From assembly GCF_901000735.1 (NCBI RefSeq), contig NC_081547.1, positions 14,235,739-14,299,738 of the forward strand: a stretch of DNA of 64,000 bases, given 5' to 3'. The notes beneath the pieces were generated by a model that searched no databases, was not told the origin of the DNA, and saw only the letters and a list, made by a program, of their open reading frames with translations. The position numbers and the translations under genes were made by a program. Source of the stretch: Corylus avellana. Its lineage: Eukaryota; Streptophyta; Magnoliopsida; Fagales; Betulaceae. Of this stretch, positions 12,454 to 24,000 are shown piece after piece (the first letter of the stretch is position 1; each line of letters opens with the position of its first letter).

Positions 12454-13401
12454 ACTATACATCATAGATTATAAGGTGTATGGAATTAACTAAGCAACTT
12501 ATGAAGCAAGTTGATGAACTATGTTGTATCAAAGTCTATATACATAGTCCAAGGTACGAGGACATGCAACGAATTATTCGAAGTCCATGCATAGTCCTAA
12601 GTAAAGTGATTGAGACATAGCTTGAAAAAGAATAAACAAGTAAATGATAAAGGTCTATGAAATTACATTTTCTAGTCCAATATTTTCTTAATTGAGGTTT
12701 CATTGATTGTTGCTTTTTTTTTTGGACATCATTGATTGTTGATTTTGGTTTGCTACAAGGGGTGTTAGAAAATAACCTATAATGATTTTTAGGTAGGCTC
12801 AAATATTGTTCAGTGATTATTTTATTTTTGGGCATTATGCACCTTAGCTGTGTAGGAATAAATTTTCTCTTTAATATGGTAAACCGTATGTAGGTTGGAA
12901 AACCTAATCAGAGTATGAAGTTAATGATGGAAGATTCCATTAGGTTTTCGATATAAAGGCTATATTCCCTCTCCTCTTTATCTCGAGATTCTCTACCGAA
13001 TAATAGAATTTCATAGAAATCTATTTGGAAAAAAAAAAAAAAATGCAGTTTTTGACGGTGAGTTACTAATTGAAAGAACAACGAGGATCGTGTTCTACCC
13101 CAAAATCAAACGCATAAGCGATTTATATAGCCAAAATAAAAAGTTATGCTTAAAAATAAACCAACACAATAATAAAGAACATTCACACAACCACAATATA
13201 AGATTTGTTGACGAAGTGGAAAACCCTTTGAGCACCTTAAGGGAAAAACCACTCCAAAGCAGCAAAACCCAAAAAATCACTATATGAAGATTCACAGTTA
13301 CATATTAGACGATACTCACTCCCTGGAGGACTTCTAGACTTAGTAAGAACAACAAACTTCCCAGCTTGTCTCCATCGTGACCACCTTCATGCAGCGCATC
13401 T
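12454..13401. other. 3' flank of OSC copy 1 with truncated Sirevirus-type LTR
   Basis: 12454-13070 is the untranslated or downstream flank, aligned to 29683-30000 plus 30800-31051 in copy 2. A minus-strand LTR begins at 13071 and matches the start of the copy 2 LTR at 31052: a CGTGTTCTACCCC block, then TTTGTTGACGAAGTGGAAAA. It is cut at about 13402 by another repeat. Presence at the same point in both copies shows this insertion is older than the duplication. Confidence 0.65.
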
Positions 13402-13894
13402 TGTTGTGCAAATTTATTTAACTCGCAAGTGTACGAATCAATTGTAGTTAATGGATTGCAAGTGCGAGGTCGAACCCACAGAGAATTGTATTTTTGAAAG
13501 AGCAATTTAAATCTAAACTAATTAAATCCTAACCTAGTTCCAAAAGGGTTTTGAATTTTGGTTTTAAAAATTAAAAGACAAACATAAACTAAATAAACTA
13601 AACTAAGAGATAAAATACTAAGATTTGGGAATTCACACTTATCGAATCATAACAACATACTTCCATGTTTATCAATATTAATATAAGGTTCTCACAATTA
13701 AAATCTTAGATATATTTTACTATGCTTCAACAGTAAATCAAAATCATCCCATGTATCCATTCATTTAATTATTTCAGATATAAATCATATAATTGTTCTT
13801 CAAAAATACAATTATCTGTGAGATTGACCACACATTTGCAACCCTTTATTGCAAACAATTCGTACACTTGCAAGTAATTAAAATTTTCACAACA
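13402..13894. mobile_element. Element bounded by opposed LTR-end-like repeats
   Basis: Starts TGTTGTGCAAATTTATTTAA and ends with a CACAACA-terminated inverted version. The terminal 75 bp or so at each end are imperfect inverted repeats that include GCAAGTGTACGAATC and CGTACACTTGCAAG. The same end is found at 40960-41058 as the 3' end of a long LTR, so this is either a fold-back element or two oppositely oriented LTR ends joined. No coding frame. Confidence 0.5.
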
Positions 13895-14656
13895 AACATG
13901 GCTTCCCTCCTTGTAATTGTTGTTTCCTATTTTACCCTCAGCGGGCCGGTACAACTTGGGCTTGTGCCTTTTTTGATGGGTTTGCTTGATCCTAGGGGCC
14001 CATTGTGGTTTTGTGGTCGATCCATTACCCAACCGTGGTAAAATATATTTTTTTTTTCCTTTTATCCATTTTGTATAGCCAAACATAATAGATTCTTTTT
14101 TTTTTTCTTTTTTTTTTTCTGAATTTTTACTTCGTGTCAATCGAAAAGGAAAATTAACCCCTAATGTTACATTTTCCCCCAAATGGTTAACGTCAGTCCC
14201 AACTAAACGCACTGTTTTGCCACATCAGCATATTATTATTTTTTTATTAATGTAATTTAAAAATTAAATCTAAAAAATTCCACCCCTAACCCTTAACCCC
14301 TAGGTAGCTAGCAGACAAGGTCTTCTTTGAATGTGTTGGTGATTGCACCTGCATCTCTGGATGACCTTGAGAAATGCCAACAACTTGAAATGAAGAGAAT
14401 CATATTCCCCTTGAGAGAAGGGAGTGTACATGTAACTATAGTGTGTTGGGTATGAAAAGTTTGGCCATATGGCTCGTGTACGCCTTTGATGGGCACTAGC
14501 TATAGGGAAAATTCATGTCTTTTTTGTGTCTTCTTAAAATTAGTATGGCTTTTAAGATTCTCATTAAATCAATGGTAATTTTAAAAGCCACATCAATTTT
14601 CTAAAGAATTTTTTGAATTTCGAGGGGGTAAAACGCATAAAAATTCAAAGGGGTTT
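13895..14656. other. Unassigned AT-rich spacer
   Basis: No gene recognised. A stretch at about 14500-14600 resembles one arm of the MITE at 7453-7620 (AAAAGCCACATCA block). Poly-T tracts occur at 14050-14120. Confidence 0.5.
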
Positions 14657-14863
14657 TGTAAGGACCTAGAATAAAACGCTAACCACATCTGTGCTATTAT
14701 CCTAAAATGACTAGTCAATTTAGACTTTCCTTAGAATATATTATAAATCTTAGTTTCACTTAATAACTAGGCAATGTGGGACTTAACTCATAATTATCTT
14801 TATACACTATATACTCTATGTGTGATTCTTCTCATTTTCCCAATATGGGACCGGGGTGTTACA
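14657..14863 (+). mobile_element. Solo LTR, 207 bp
   Basis: Begins TGTAAGGACC and ends GGGGTGTTACA (TG...CA), flanked by the perfect 5-bp direct repeat GGTTT at 14652-14656 and 14864-14868. It includes the GGCAATGTGGGACTTAA and CAATATGGGACC blocks common in plant LTRs. A single LTR with intact target duplication implies recombination between two LTRs of a former full element. The strand is inferred from the TG...CA sense. Confidence 0.78.
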
Positions 14864-15249
14864 GGTTTGGTGAAATTTCTCATAATTGTTTTATGAGAAA
14901 GGCTCATGAATTTAGTAGTTAATCTAATCAATATTCTAGTATTTTTGAGATTTAGGTTTTTGAACACACACTCCATTTATCTAGAAAAAAAAAAAAAAAA
15001 ATTACCCCCTCAAATCGCACCATATTTTTTAATTTTGCCTTTATGGTTTAAAAATTGACAATATTCATTATTCCCTATTAAGTTTCTAAAATTGTCAATG
15101 TAACCTATCTCTTAACAATTTCAATTTTCTTAGATAAAAAAGCCCACGTGCAACACATGGGGTCCCCCATTTTTTAAATTTTTTAATATATGTAGGGAAA
15201 ATGAGGGCATTTTAAACTTTTCATCTCGTAAAAAGTCACTTGCAATGCC

Positions 15250-15376
15250 CAACTCAACCAGGGCCCCCAATATATATATATATATATATATATATCAAAT
15301 ATATATATATATATATATTTGAGTAAACATATGCATGGTATTTATTGCAACATATGCATGGTATTTATTGCAAACG
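15250..15376 (-). repeat. LINE 3' tail with duplicated 24-bp unit and AT run
   Basis: Just beyond the LINE stop codon lie two copies of a 24-bp unit (CATATGCATGGTATTTATTG type, about 15328-15375). They are followed by interrupted AT runs at about 15271-15318. This is probably the LINE 3' untranslated tail; no clean poly-A or target duplication was found. Confidence 0.5.
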
Positions 15377-18300
15377 CTACAAAGCAGAAATTTCTGCTTG
15401 CAAAATATCACATATACATTCCGGTGGGTTATAGAGCCACACTATATTCATAGTTTCATGCTTAGCCAAATTAGCTAGAATATGAGCCACCTTATTTCCT
15501 TCTCGACGTGTATAACGCATTTCCCAAACAGGAATAGAGCACAAAGTAAGTCGAATATCCTCTATCAGTTGGCCCCTTCCACTCTAATCAGCGTCGTCCG
15601 AGTTTATTGCGTCAATGAGATTCTTTGCATCGCCCTCCAGTTGAACCTGCCTTATCCCCATTTCAAGACAGAGTTGAGCGGCCATAAAAGAGGCTACGGC
15701 CTCTGTTGCAGGGGGATCAAGAAACCCATGACGAGTCTGACATTTCGAAGCCCACATTTGCCCCAGATGATCGCGAATAACTATCCCGATACCCACGCAT
15801 CCCTTTCGTCTATCAACTTCGGCATCCCAATTTGCCTTGAACCAGCCATGGGGAGGGGTTGTCCATGTACAATCAGTGGATTGTTCAGCAGGTGTAAGGG
15901 TTATCTTCCTCCTGTCCAGCAGTGTTTGGAATACCTCCATCGCCTGAGCTACTTGCTGAACAATGAGATTTGTGTTAAGGAAAGACCCACCATGGATGAC
16001 TTCATTCCTTCGAAGCCAAATGCGTTGAGCTATACCCACAAACTGGAAAAATTCCAATCTATCACACTTGCTAAACATTGCTTCAACCACCTGTAGAAAT
16101 TCCGGTCCCTCAAACTAGCTCTTTTGAAATTTTGTGCACCCCGCGCTCCATACTTCTCTTGCCGAGGGGCACTGCCATAAAATGTGGAAAACCGTTTCAG
16201 GCTCCCTCATACATATGGGGCAATTAGAATCCATGATTACTTGATGAGAGCACAGATTGACTCTAGTAGGCAGGATATTGTGACAAGCACGCCAAAGGAA
16301 GTGTTTTTCAGCATTTGGGATATAAAGCCGCCAAATGTTGCGCCAGATGGTGCTATTTCGAACACGAGAAGACCCCTCTGCCTTGGTTGCCATATCACAT
16401 TCTTTTTGTATATGGTATGCACTTCTCACCAAAAAAACCCCATTAGCCATTCCCCTCCAAATATGGGCATCCTCTTGACCCGTAGCACTAACCGAAAGCA
16501 AATGTATAGTCATAATCTCCTCTCTTAAAAACAATTGTTCCAATAATGCAATCTTCCACCATTTCGTATCCCCATCAATAAGACTGCTCACAATTGAATT
16601 AGGGTTAAACACACTTGGAGGAGAAAGCACCTTGTAAGTAGTCGGAGAAGGGAGCCATTTGTCCTTCCAGATGCAGATTGTTTTCCCATTGCCAACTCTT
16701 CATAACAATCCTTCCCTAACAAGTTCACAAGAGCTCTAGATACTTCGCCAAACAAATGAGGGTTTCTTCCCACAAGAGGTTTCAAGAACCGAGCACTTCG
16801 GATAGTATTTGGCTTTCATAATCTTCGCAGTTAGACTATCAGGAGTTTTCCACAACTGCCAAATTTGCTTGGCCAATAGAGCTTTGTTAAAGCTAACAAG
16901 ATCAAGGAAACCCAAACCTCCACAAGCCTTGGAAAGACTCATCTTGCTCTAACTCATTCAATGAATGTGTTTTTCCTTTTCTTTATGGCCCCAAAAAAAA
17001 CGTATCATCAAGGAATTAATCTCCGTACACAGTGCCTTGGGGAGCATGAAAATACTCATACAATAAGTAGGTATAGCTTGAACCACCGCCTTCAGCAATA
17101 TCTCTTTTCCGGCCTGTGAAAGGAATTTCAACTTCCAGTCTTATAGACGCTTCCACACTCTTTCCTTTATACTTTTAAAGGCTCTTGTTTGTGACCTTCC
17201 CACAAGAGTAGGTAACCCTAAATAGGTGTCATACTGTTGATTTATAGGTATACCTGCTAGCCTCTGTAGTTGTGCTTTGTCGTCACTGGATGTGTTCCTG
17301 CTAAAGAAAAGAGCCGTCTTATTGGCATTCATCTTCTGCCCCGACGCCCCTTCGTATAAATGTAAAATGGATGCCAAATGGTTCCATTGAGCCAGATTAG
17401 ACCTGTAAAACAGCAAGCTATCATCTGCGAAGAAAAGATGACTAATCTCCGGCCCTCCCTTCGACGTAGGGACCCCCGTCAAAGATCCGTCCCTATTTGA
17501 ATGAGTGATCATTGCACTTAAAACTTCAGCACATAATAAGAAAAGGTAAGGTGATATAGGGTCGCATTGTCGGATACCCCTAGAAGGGGTGAAGAGGCCA
17601 CAAGGAGACCCATTTACAAGAATCGAATACTTCACCGATTTAACACACATCATTATGAGAGAAATCCATCGGTCATTGAATCCCATCCGTTTCATCACCG
17701 CCTCTAAAAAACCCCACTCTACCCTGTCATACGCTTTGCTCATATCAAACTTAACTGACATAAAAGCCTTTTTTACCCACATCCCCGTATGCATCGTATG
17801 GAGTGTTTCATAAGCCACTAGTACATTATCCGTAATGAGGCACCCCGAAATAAATGCACTTTGTGTAGGGGCTATGATATGGGGTATGATCTTTTTCAAT
17901 CGATTAGATAGGACCTTAGAGATAAGTTTATACAACACATTACATAAACTTATAGGTCGAAATTCCGTGACACTAGTTGGGTTTTTAACTTTGGGGATAA
18001 GTGCTACATGAGTCAAATTAAAGTCTTGAGGCATCACATCGGTATTAAGAATATTAAGAATAACACTACATACCTCTTCCCCCATGGTGGACCAATTGGT
18101 TTGAAAAAAAATGCATTCAGCCCGTCAGGTCCCGGGGCTTTAAGAGGTGCCATTTGGAATAAAGCTGCTTCAATTTCTTCCGCTGTAAAATTCCTTTGAA
18201 GATCCATGTTCATTCTGTCCGTCACCCAACATTCTATGGGTTGAAGGCACGGGTTCAGGTCACCCATCGGTCCCATTGTGAACAGAGTAGTAAAATAGTC

Positions 18301-18405
18301 CCACAAAAGCTCCCCCCACGTCAGTTAAGGTTTCCCATCTCTGCCCCCTTTCATCCGTAATCATCACAATATGGTTTCGTTTCCGTTTTGCATTTGCGCA
18401 TGCAT
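15377..18405 (-). pseudogene. Decayed L1-type LINE: reverse transcriptase, zinc-finger and RNase H
   Basis: Read on the minus strand. 18405-18034 encodes the region before and at the start of the RT domain (KAPGPDGLNAFFFK). 18085-17141 is the RT core with IPKVKNP, FRPISLCNV and the catalytic FADDSLLF. 16942-16115 carries the linker and the zinc-finger-like CPICMREPETVFHILWQCP. 16090-15377 carries an RNase H domain (FKANWDAEVD, then EGNKVAHILANLAKH) ending at TAG 15377-15379. Frameshifts lie between 18034 and 16588 and there is at least one in-frame stop near 15584. No endonuclease domain remains, so the copy is 5'-truncated, as LINE copies often are. Inactive. Confidence 0.88.
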
Positions 18406-19332
18406 GTTTAGGGCCCCCAATTTAATAAGGCTCCTAATTAATAAATATTAAAAAAAAATCGTAAAATGCAATTAAAGCCCTTATTACCGTCCATATCCTT
18501 TAATTAAGGCCATTAATCATGGTAAATAAGTAATTTCAAAAAGGCCCCCAATTAATGAATCCTAATAAAACAATTTTCATAAAAAAACAATTAATTACCT
18601 TTTTTTTTTTTTTTGGAGGAATTAATTAATTACCTAATTGTGGTCAATATATATGCTTTAATTAAGGCCCCCTACTTATTTTTTTTTTAAAAAAAATGCA
18701 TTAATATCATTTGATTATCTAACATTCCAAAATATATAAGGCTTAAAAAATTGATAACAATTAATTAGAGAATCAAACAATAATAAGGACATTATTACAT
18801 AAAATCCAATCTTAAACGTTCCATTCTTGAAGGTTGTGGGTAAATTTTTTTTGGCCTTGTGAGAAGCATTGAGCAACAAAAATTTTGGACATTAATAAAT
18901 TTTGCATCCCAAAAGGCAAAAAGAATGATTTTTAAATAAAAATATAATATTAATATTAAAATAAATATTATTTAATTAATATTTAAATATAAGAAAAATT
19001 ATCCGCTTAAACTTTTCGCCCAAATTAAAACATATCAAGTCGGCCATGGGCGCATGTGGGCCTTCTTTCATTAGTCAAGATCAAAATTATTGGCGGATAG
19101 TTACATAAACAATTTCAAAAACTTAGAATAAGACAATATCAAATTTTAAATAATGGACGCAAAATTAAAAAAGTAGTGCAAGTTCTAAGAGCATTCTTAG
19201 CAGCCTTATCAAATTTTTCTCACCAAAATAATTAAAAGTATTATTTTCTCTATTTTAACTACCAACTTTTTTTAAAGCAGGTTTAACTATCAACTTTCAC
19301 TATTCCATTTAAATATTCTTTTTCAAATACTT

Positions 19333-19363
<31 letters not shown>

Positions 19364-19551
19364 ACTTTTTCAAAGAATAGGGAACGAGAGAAAAAATTTA
19401 TATTATTGTTTATTCATCTGGTGAATGAATAGTACTCACTGTCTTTAGTGAGTACCATTCACGCACCATTTTGTTTTGGTTAAAATGGTGAGTCTGAAAA
19501 GTGAATATTTAAACCACTTTTGCTAAATTATCTTACCAAAATAATCAAAAA
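18406..19551. other. AT-rich spacer with repeat fragments
   Basis: No gene seen. Several short GGCCCCC(A/T)A-containing blocks around 18410-18670 recur and suggest an old repeat. At 19189 a GAGCATTCTTAGCAGCC end resembles the MITE at 1866, but its other end is lost in the gap. An AT run lies at 19338-19363. Confidence 0.45.
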
Positions 19552-19651
19552 NNNNNNNNNNNNNNNNNNNNNNNNNNNNNNNNNNNNNNNNNNNNNNNNN
19601 NNNNNNNNNNNNNNNNNNNNNNNNNNNNNNNNNNNNNNNNNNNNNNNNNNN
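19552..19651. other. Assembly gap (100 N)
   Basis: Exactly 100 N, a conventional placeholder for a gap of unknown size. It sits in the spacer between OSC copies 1 and 2. Confidence 0.98.
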
Positions 19652-20780
19652 ATTTGCAATGTTGGTATTGCATGTTTCAACCTCTTTTAATTTCACCAAT
19701 TCCTTTAGAGTTTAGGGTTAAATCAAAAAGTAAACAGGTGAAATATTCCTTATACCTTGTAAAAATTGTAAATTTAAAAATTTACCCTTAATTAAAAATT
19801 TTAAAAAACAAATAAAATTAAAAAAAAAAAAAAAAATCCTAAAAGGTCCTGTCGTGCGTCAAATGTATAGTTATTTAAAAAAAATAAAATAAAAAAATAA
19901 AAACAAGTGTATTTTTGTCATTTTAGTATTCTCCAATAGGATTTAACAAAAAAATCTTAACAATTGGTGAAATTAAAAGGTGATGATGATTGGGAACCTG
20001 ACATTTTAAATTTGCACAATTAGAGGTTATTATTACAAAACTTTTGAAAGTTTGAGGATAAGTGCTTATTTAATGTGCGTGTATAATATGTGGATGGTAA
20101 TGGTGCAAATAATTAAGTTGGCAGTTTCTCTCAAAAGCAAGATATATTATAAAGTCCTGTCTTTGCGAGAAATAATATGTCATAAAGTGATTGTTAGCTA
20201 AGAAAATAATACTTGGTCGTGATTCTTTGGCAGGAGTGAATATATGCAATAAAAAAATAGCACAGTCAACATTAAGATTGGCGGCTCTCGATTGTAGTGC
20301 TCGGCGGCCGGCTCTCATGGTAGGAAAGGGATTCTTCTTCTGTGCTGTAAATTATTTTACGTACTAATTGTTCAGCATATATATTCTTTATTATTATTAT
20401 TATTATTATTATTTAATGATTATATTCATAAATTAATGAATCATTTTTGAATATTTGACGAGTCTCGAATTGGGAATGAGAAATTCAAACTTAAAAAATA
20501 ATTTATGACTTTAAAAAATAAAAACTATTATTCAGAAATTAGAGAGATTTTTTTAGTCAAACCATTAATAGGCGCATTGGCATAATTTGCTACGCCCAGA
20601 CTAATCAATGCAACCGTTAAACAAGTCGTGAATAAAATATAGCTATAAAAGATTTTTAATTGTATTTATGACGTTTAAACTTTAGCGCAACATGCCATAT
20701 CTTTAGTAAGATTTTTTAAGTTTTTTTTTTTTTTTTAAGATTTTGGGGGGATTATTATGACTTTTTAATATGTCCTCAAA

Positions 20781-20956
20781 ATTATAGTGCTTGCGTATTA
20801 ATTGGTCTCACATGAAGGGTAGTTGAGACTTAGACAATAACACAATTAATGGTGTTAAACGTGTATAAATTATAGTGCTTGCGTATTAATTGGTCTCACC
20901 TGAAGGGTAGTTGAGACTTAGACAATAACACAATTAATGGTGCGAAACGTGTATAT
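20781..20956. promoter_or_regulatory. Duplicated 88-bp upstream block of OSC copy 2
   Basis: Two adjacent 88-bp units begin ATTATAGTGCTTGCG at 20781 and 20869 and differ at only a few bases. The second unit ends next to the TATA region, so any element within it is present twice in the proximal promoter. The upstream region of copy 1 is outside the window, so its presence there is unknown. Confidence 0.75.
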
Positions 20957-20976
20957 ATATATATATATATAAATAG
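20952..20976 (+). promoter_or_regulatory. Candidate TATA box of OSC copy 2
   Basis: A TATATA run ending in TATATAAATAG about 50 bp upstream of the ATG at 21025. The repeat-like AT run makes the exact box ambiguous. The short leader is inferred. Confidence 0.5.
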
Positions 20977-21024
20977 ATGTGCAGTATTATTTGTGTGTGA
21001 TAGGAGTTTGCATGCAGAAGAAGA

Positions 21025-24000
21025 ATGTGGAGGCTGAAGATTGCGGAGGGTGGCAACAACCCTTTCCTGTTTAGCACGAACAACTTCGTGGGAAGGCAAG
21101 TATGGGAGTTTGACTCTAATGCCGGTACACCTGAAGAGCTAACCGAGGTTGAAGAGGCTCGTCAAATATTTTACGAGAACCGCCATAACAACAGGAACTG
21201 CAGCGATCTTCTATGGCGACTGCAGGTCTCCTTTCTGATCACTCGCACTCTCTCACTCTCTCTTCTTTGTGTTTTGAACCTAAATTATTATGCACGTATG
21301 AGCTTGAAAACCAAAGTACTATTTCTGAATCATTTAATTAAAAATCATAAATAATAATGGAGATTTTCTAAATGCTAAAGTATTGATCCACCTATTAAAT
21401 TTATTTTACTTATAAGTTTAAACTTTTGGAATAAATGATGATTTAACATGATATTAAAATAGGTCATAATTAATTCGAACTATGACTTCGTTAATTCACT
21501 CTGTTGGATCTCACTTGTGTTGGATCTCACTTATTAAAAAAGAGTATGGGCCTCTTTTGGGACAAGTGTAGACCCTTGTGCCACAATTCTCAAATACCTT
21601 TTTTTTTTTTAATTTATTTTTTTTAATTTTTTTTATGAAATAATGCAAAATCAGTCTATGTGTTACACTTATTTGTAATAAGCTCTTTATAGTATAAAAA
21701 TGTTCTAAAAGCTAGCTCTCTAGATCTGTAATATACAAAAATAATAAATAGGTTTATGCACTCTACTTCGGTCTAATTTTTTAACGGAAAACGTTAAATG
21801 ACATGTCAGTAGTACCAATCAGATTATGACACATGTTGTTAAGACATTTTTTGGTTTAACAGTTTTCGATTGGTGTGATTTGTATATTCTTTTCGTTCTT
21901 CGAGGTGTCCTTGATCTTCAATCTTTGTGTTCGCTCCTGCAAGATAATAACCAATTAAGAGAACTCCGAGGTGAAATGCCAGTTGGTCTCACTCTAATTC
22001 CTAAGTTAATTTTTTTGAGAAAAGTCTGCCCAATGTACAATAATTGAGTCTAGGGTTTATACCTGGTATAGGGGCCTATTTATAGGTTAGGATTAAGCCT
22101 TCTACTTCGAATTGCCCTATAAGTGCTGAGAGTTGTGGCCCATTATTCTTCTAGTGGGCTTGTACTGATCTTGAGGCCCATGATGTATCATGTGGGTTAA
22201 TAGAGTGGAATTATTTCCACCAGTTACCTCTCAATTCTCTTATCCGAGGAACTTGGATAATGAGAATTCAATCAAAGTCCCAAGATGATCTGAAGCTTGA
22301 TCTCATCCAAGGCTCATGTCTCCCTTGGAGCACATCTTGGAGTCACTCAAACATTATTGATACAATTCAATGCACTGGTTTAATTCTCGAGAGGTATTTC
22401 TTCTTTAAATACCCCCCAACTCGCTTCTTTGGCCGAGGGATAAATCTGACCCTCCCTTTATGATGATGAGGTCATTTTTGTCAGCATAAAATCCGGCTTC
22501 AGTGTTTCACTTACACCCTTGAGCTCTTGCCCCATACGATTCTAAAAGCACTAGCTGCAGCTTTCTTTTGATTTTCCCTAAGTTTAAAGAACAAAACTAC
22601 TTTTTGCTTCCCTATCAAAATGTATTTCACAATACCTTCCCTTACATTTTCCTATACCATTAAAATATAATTTCTTTACAAAATACAAGTTCCCTACCTA
22701 CTCTTACATTTTTTCACAAAATTTCAACACAATCCCCAATGAAAGACAAAAAGATGAAAGATGAAAGAGGAAAGAAAAATATTTATATTAAAATAATGTA
22801 TAAGAAACTACTTTTGGTTCCCTACACATTGGGAAACATTGTAGCTACCAAAGGGCGTTGGTTAAATTTAGGGAAACTGATGTGGGTGAGTTTATGTGAT
22901 TTTTTTGAAATTTTTCCTAAACATAGGAAAAATATTAGATTATAGGATATCTGCTGCTAATGCTTGTCCAAAAGTGTATCATTTCAAAACTGGACCCCAA
23001 TGTTTCTTTCTCTCTCTCTTCCTGCAACAAGACATTCACATCATACATTTAAGATTCAGAGAAACATGATCAACGCCATGTACGGCTGTGGTCATGTATG
23101 TGATACTATCAAAAACTAGACCTCAGCTTAGAGCATTCACAGCAGCTCCCCTATGTGTGGTTTCCTTCCCTAAGTTTAAGAAAAATGTCAAAAAAGGCAC
23201 AAAAAGTCACCCACAGCAGACTTCTTATATCACCTCGATCTCAACATTAGGATCGCTACAATGCAACCCAATGTATAGGGTTGCACTGTAGCGATCCTTG
23301 TGCTTATTGAAAGAGAAAAAAGAAAAAAGAAGAAGAAAAAACTCATAAAAAAGTAGAGAAATAAAGAATTAAAAAAATAAAGAAAGTAAACAAATGATAT
23401 TTAATTAGTATCGGGAATGATAAATGAAAGCTATTGTAGAGTGAATGTAGATAGGGAAGTAAAAAGTAGTTTTGATCATTAAATTTAGAGAAAATGATAA
23501 GGAAGCTGCTAGGAATACTCTCACGCCTGGCCTGCAAGTGGATTATATATATATATATATAACTTGTTTTGTTTATTCTAATCGTTTTCATTTATCAACT
23601 TTTAAAATATTCTTAATTCATGGAAATATATATTAATTAAGTTAGTTAACGTGATACATAATGCATTAGTTTGAAAAAAATTAATTAGTTGTGGTGATTT
23701 GTTGGGAGATAAAGTGGTTATGGAATTTTTACCAAAAGTACATTAATATATATAGTTGAACATAGCTCTAGCCTCAAAGCCTAAGCTAATGGGCTAAGGT
23801 CCACTTAGGTATATTAAGCACTATTTTCTTTTATATTTTCTCAATGTGTGCGCTCATAACATGATTTTTAAAAATCCCTCAAAATTAAATAGGTTAAAGA
23901 ACGTACTCTAGATGTACATTAATAAAAGACAGCATTCTTTTGGCTGATTCTTGACGACCTTGCATGTTTCTTAAACAAGATGTCATTAATTTTTGTTGTG

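Larger units (their letters stand above)
1..13401 (+). repeat. Tandem segmental duplication, unit 1
   Basis: Collinear with 21226-31315 plus the Sirevirus LTR start (offset about 21.2 kb). Introns are several percent diverged, exons less. Shared: LTR-like block and MITE in intron 1, inverted-repeat element and LTR in intron 2, and the downstream LTR start. Specific to unit 1: the opposed-LTR-end element at 13402. Specific to unit 2: the 0.8-kb insertion and Cassandra. Confidence 0.9.

Noticed and set aside
13769..14212. 147-codon minus-strand ORF
   Set aside because: Lysine-rich low-complexity frame across repeat DNA and poly-T tracts, no domain, overlaps the element at 13402-13894.
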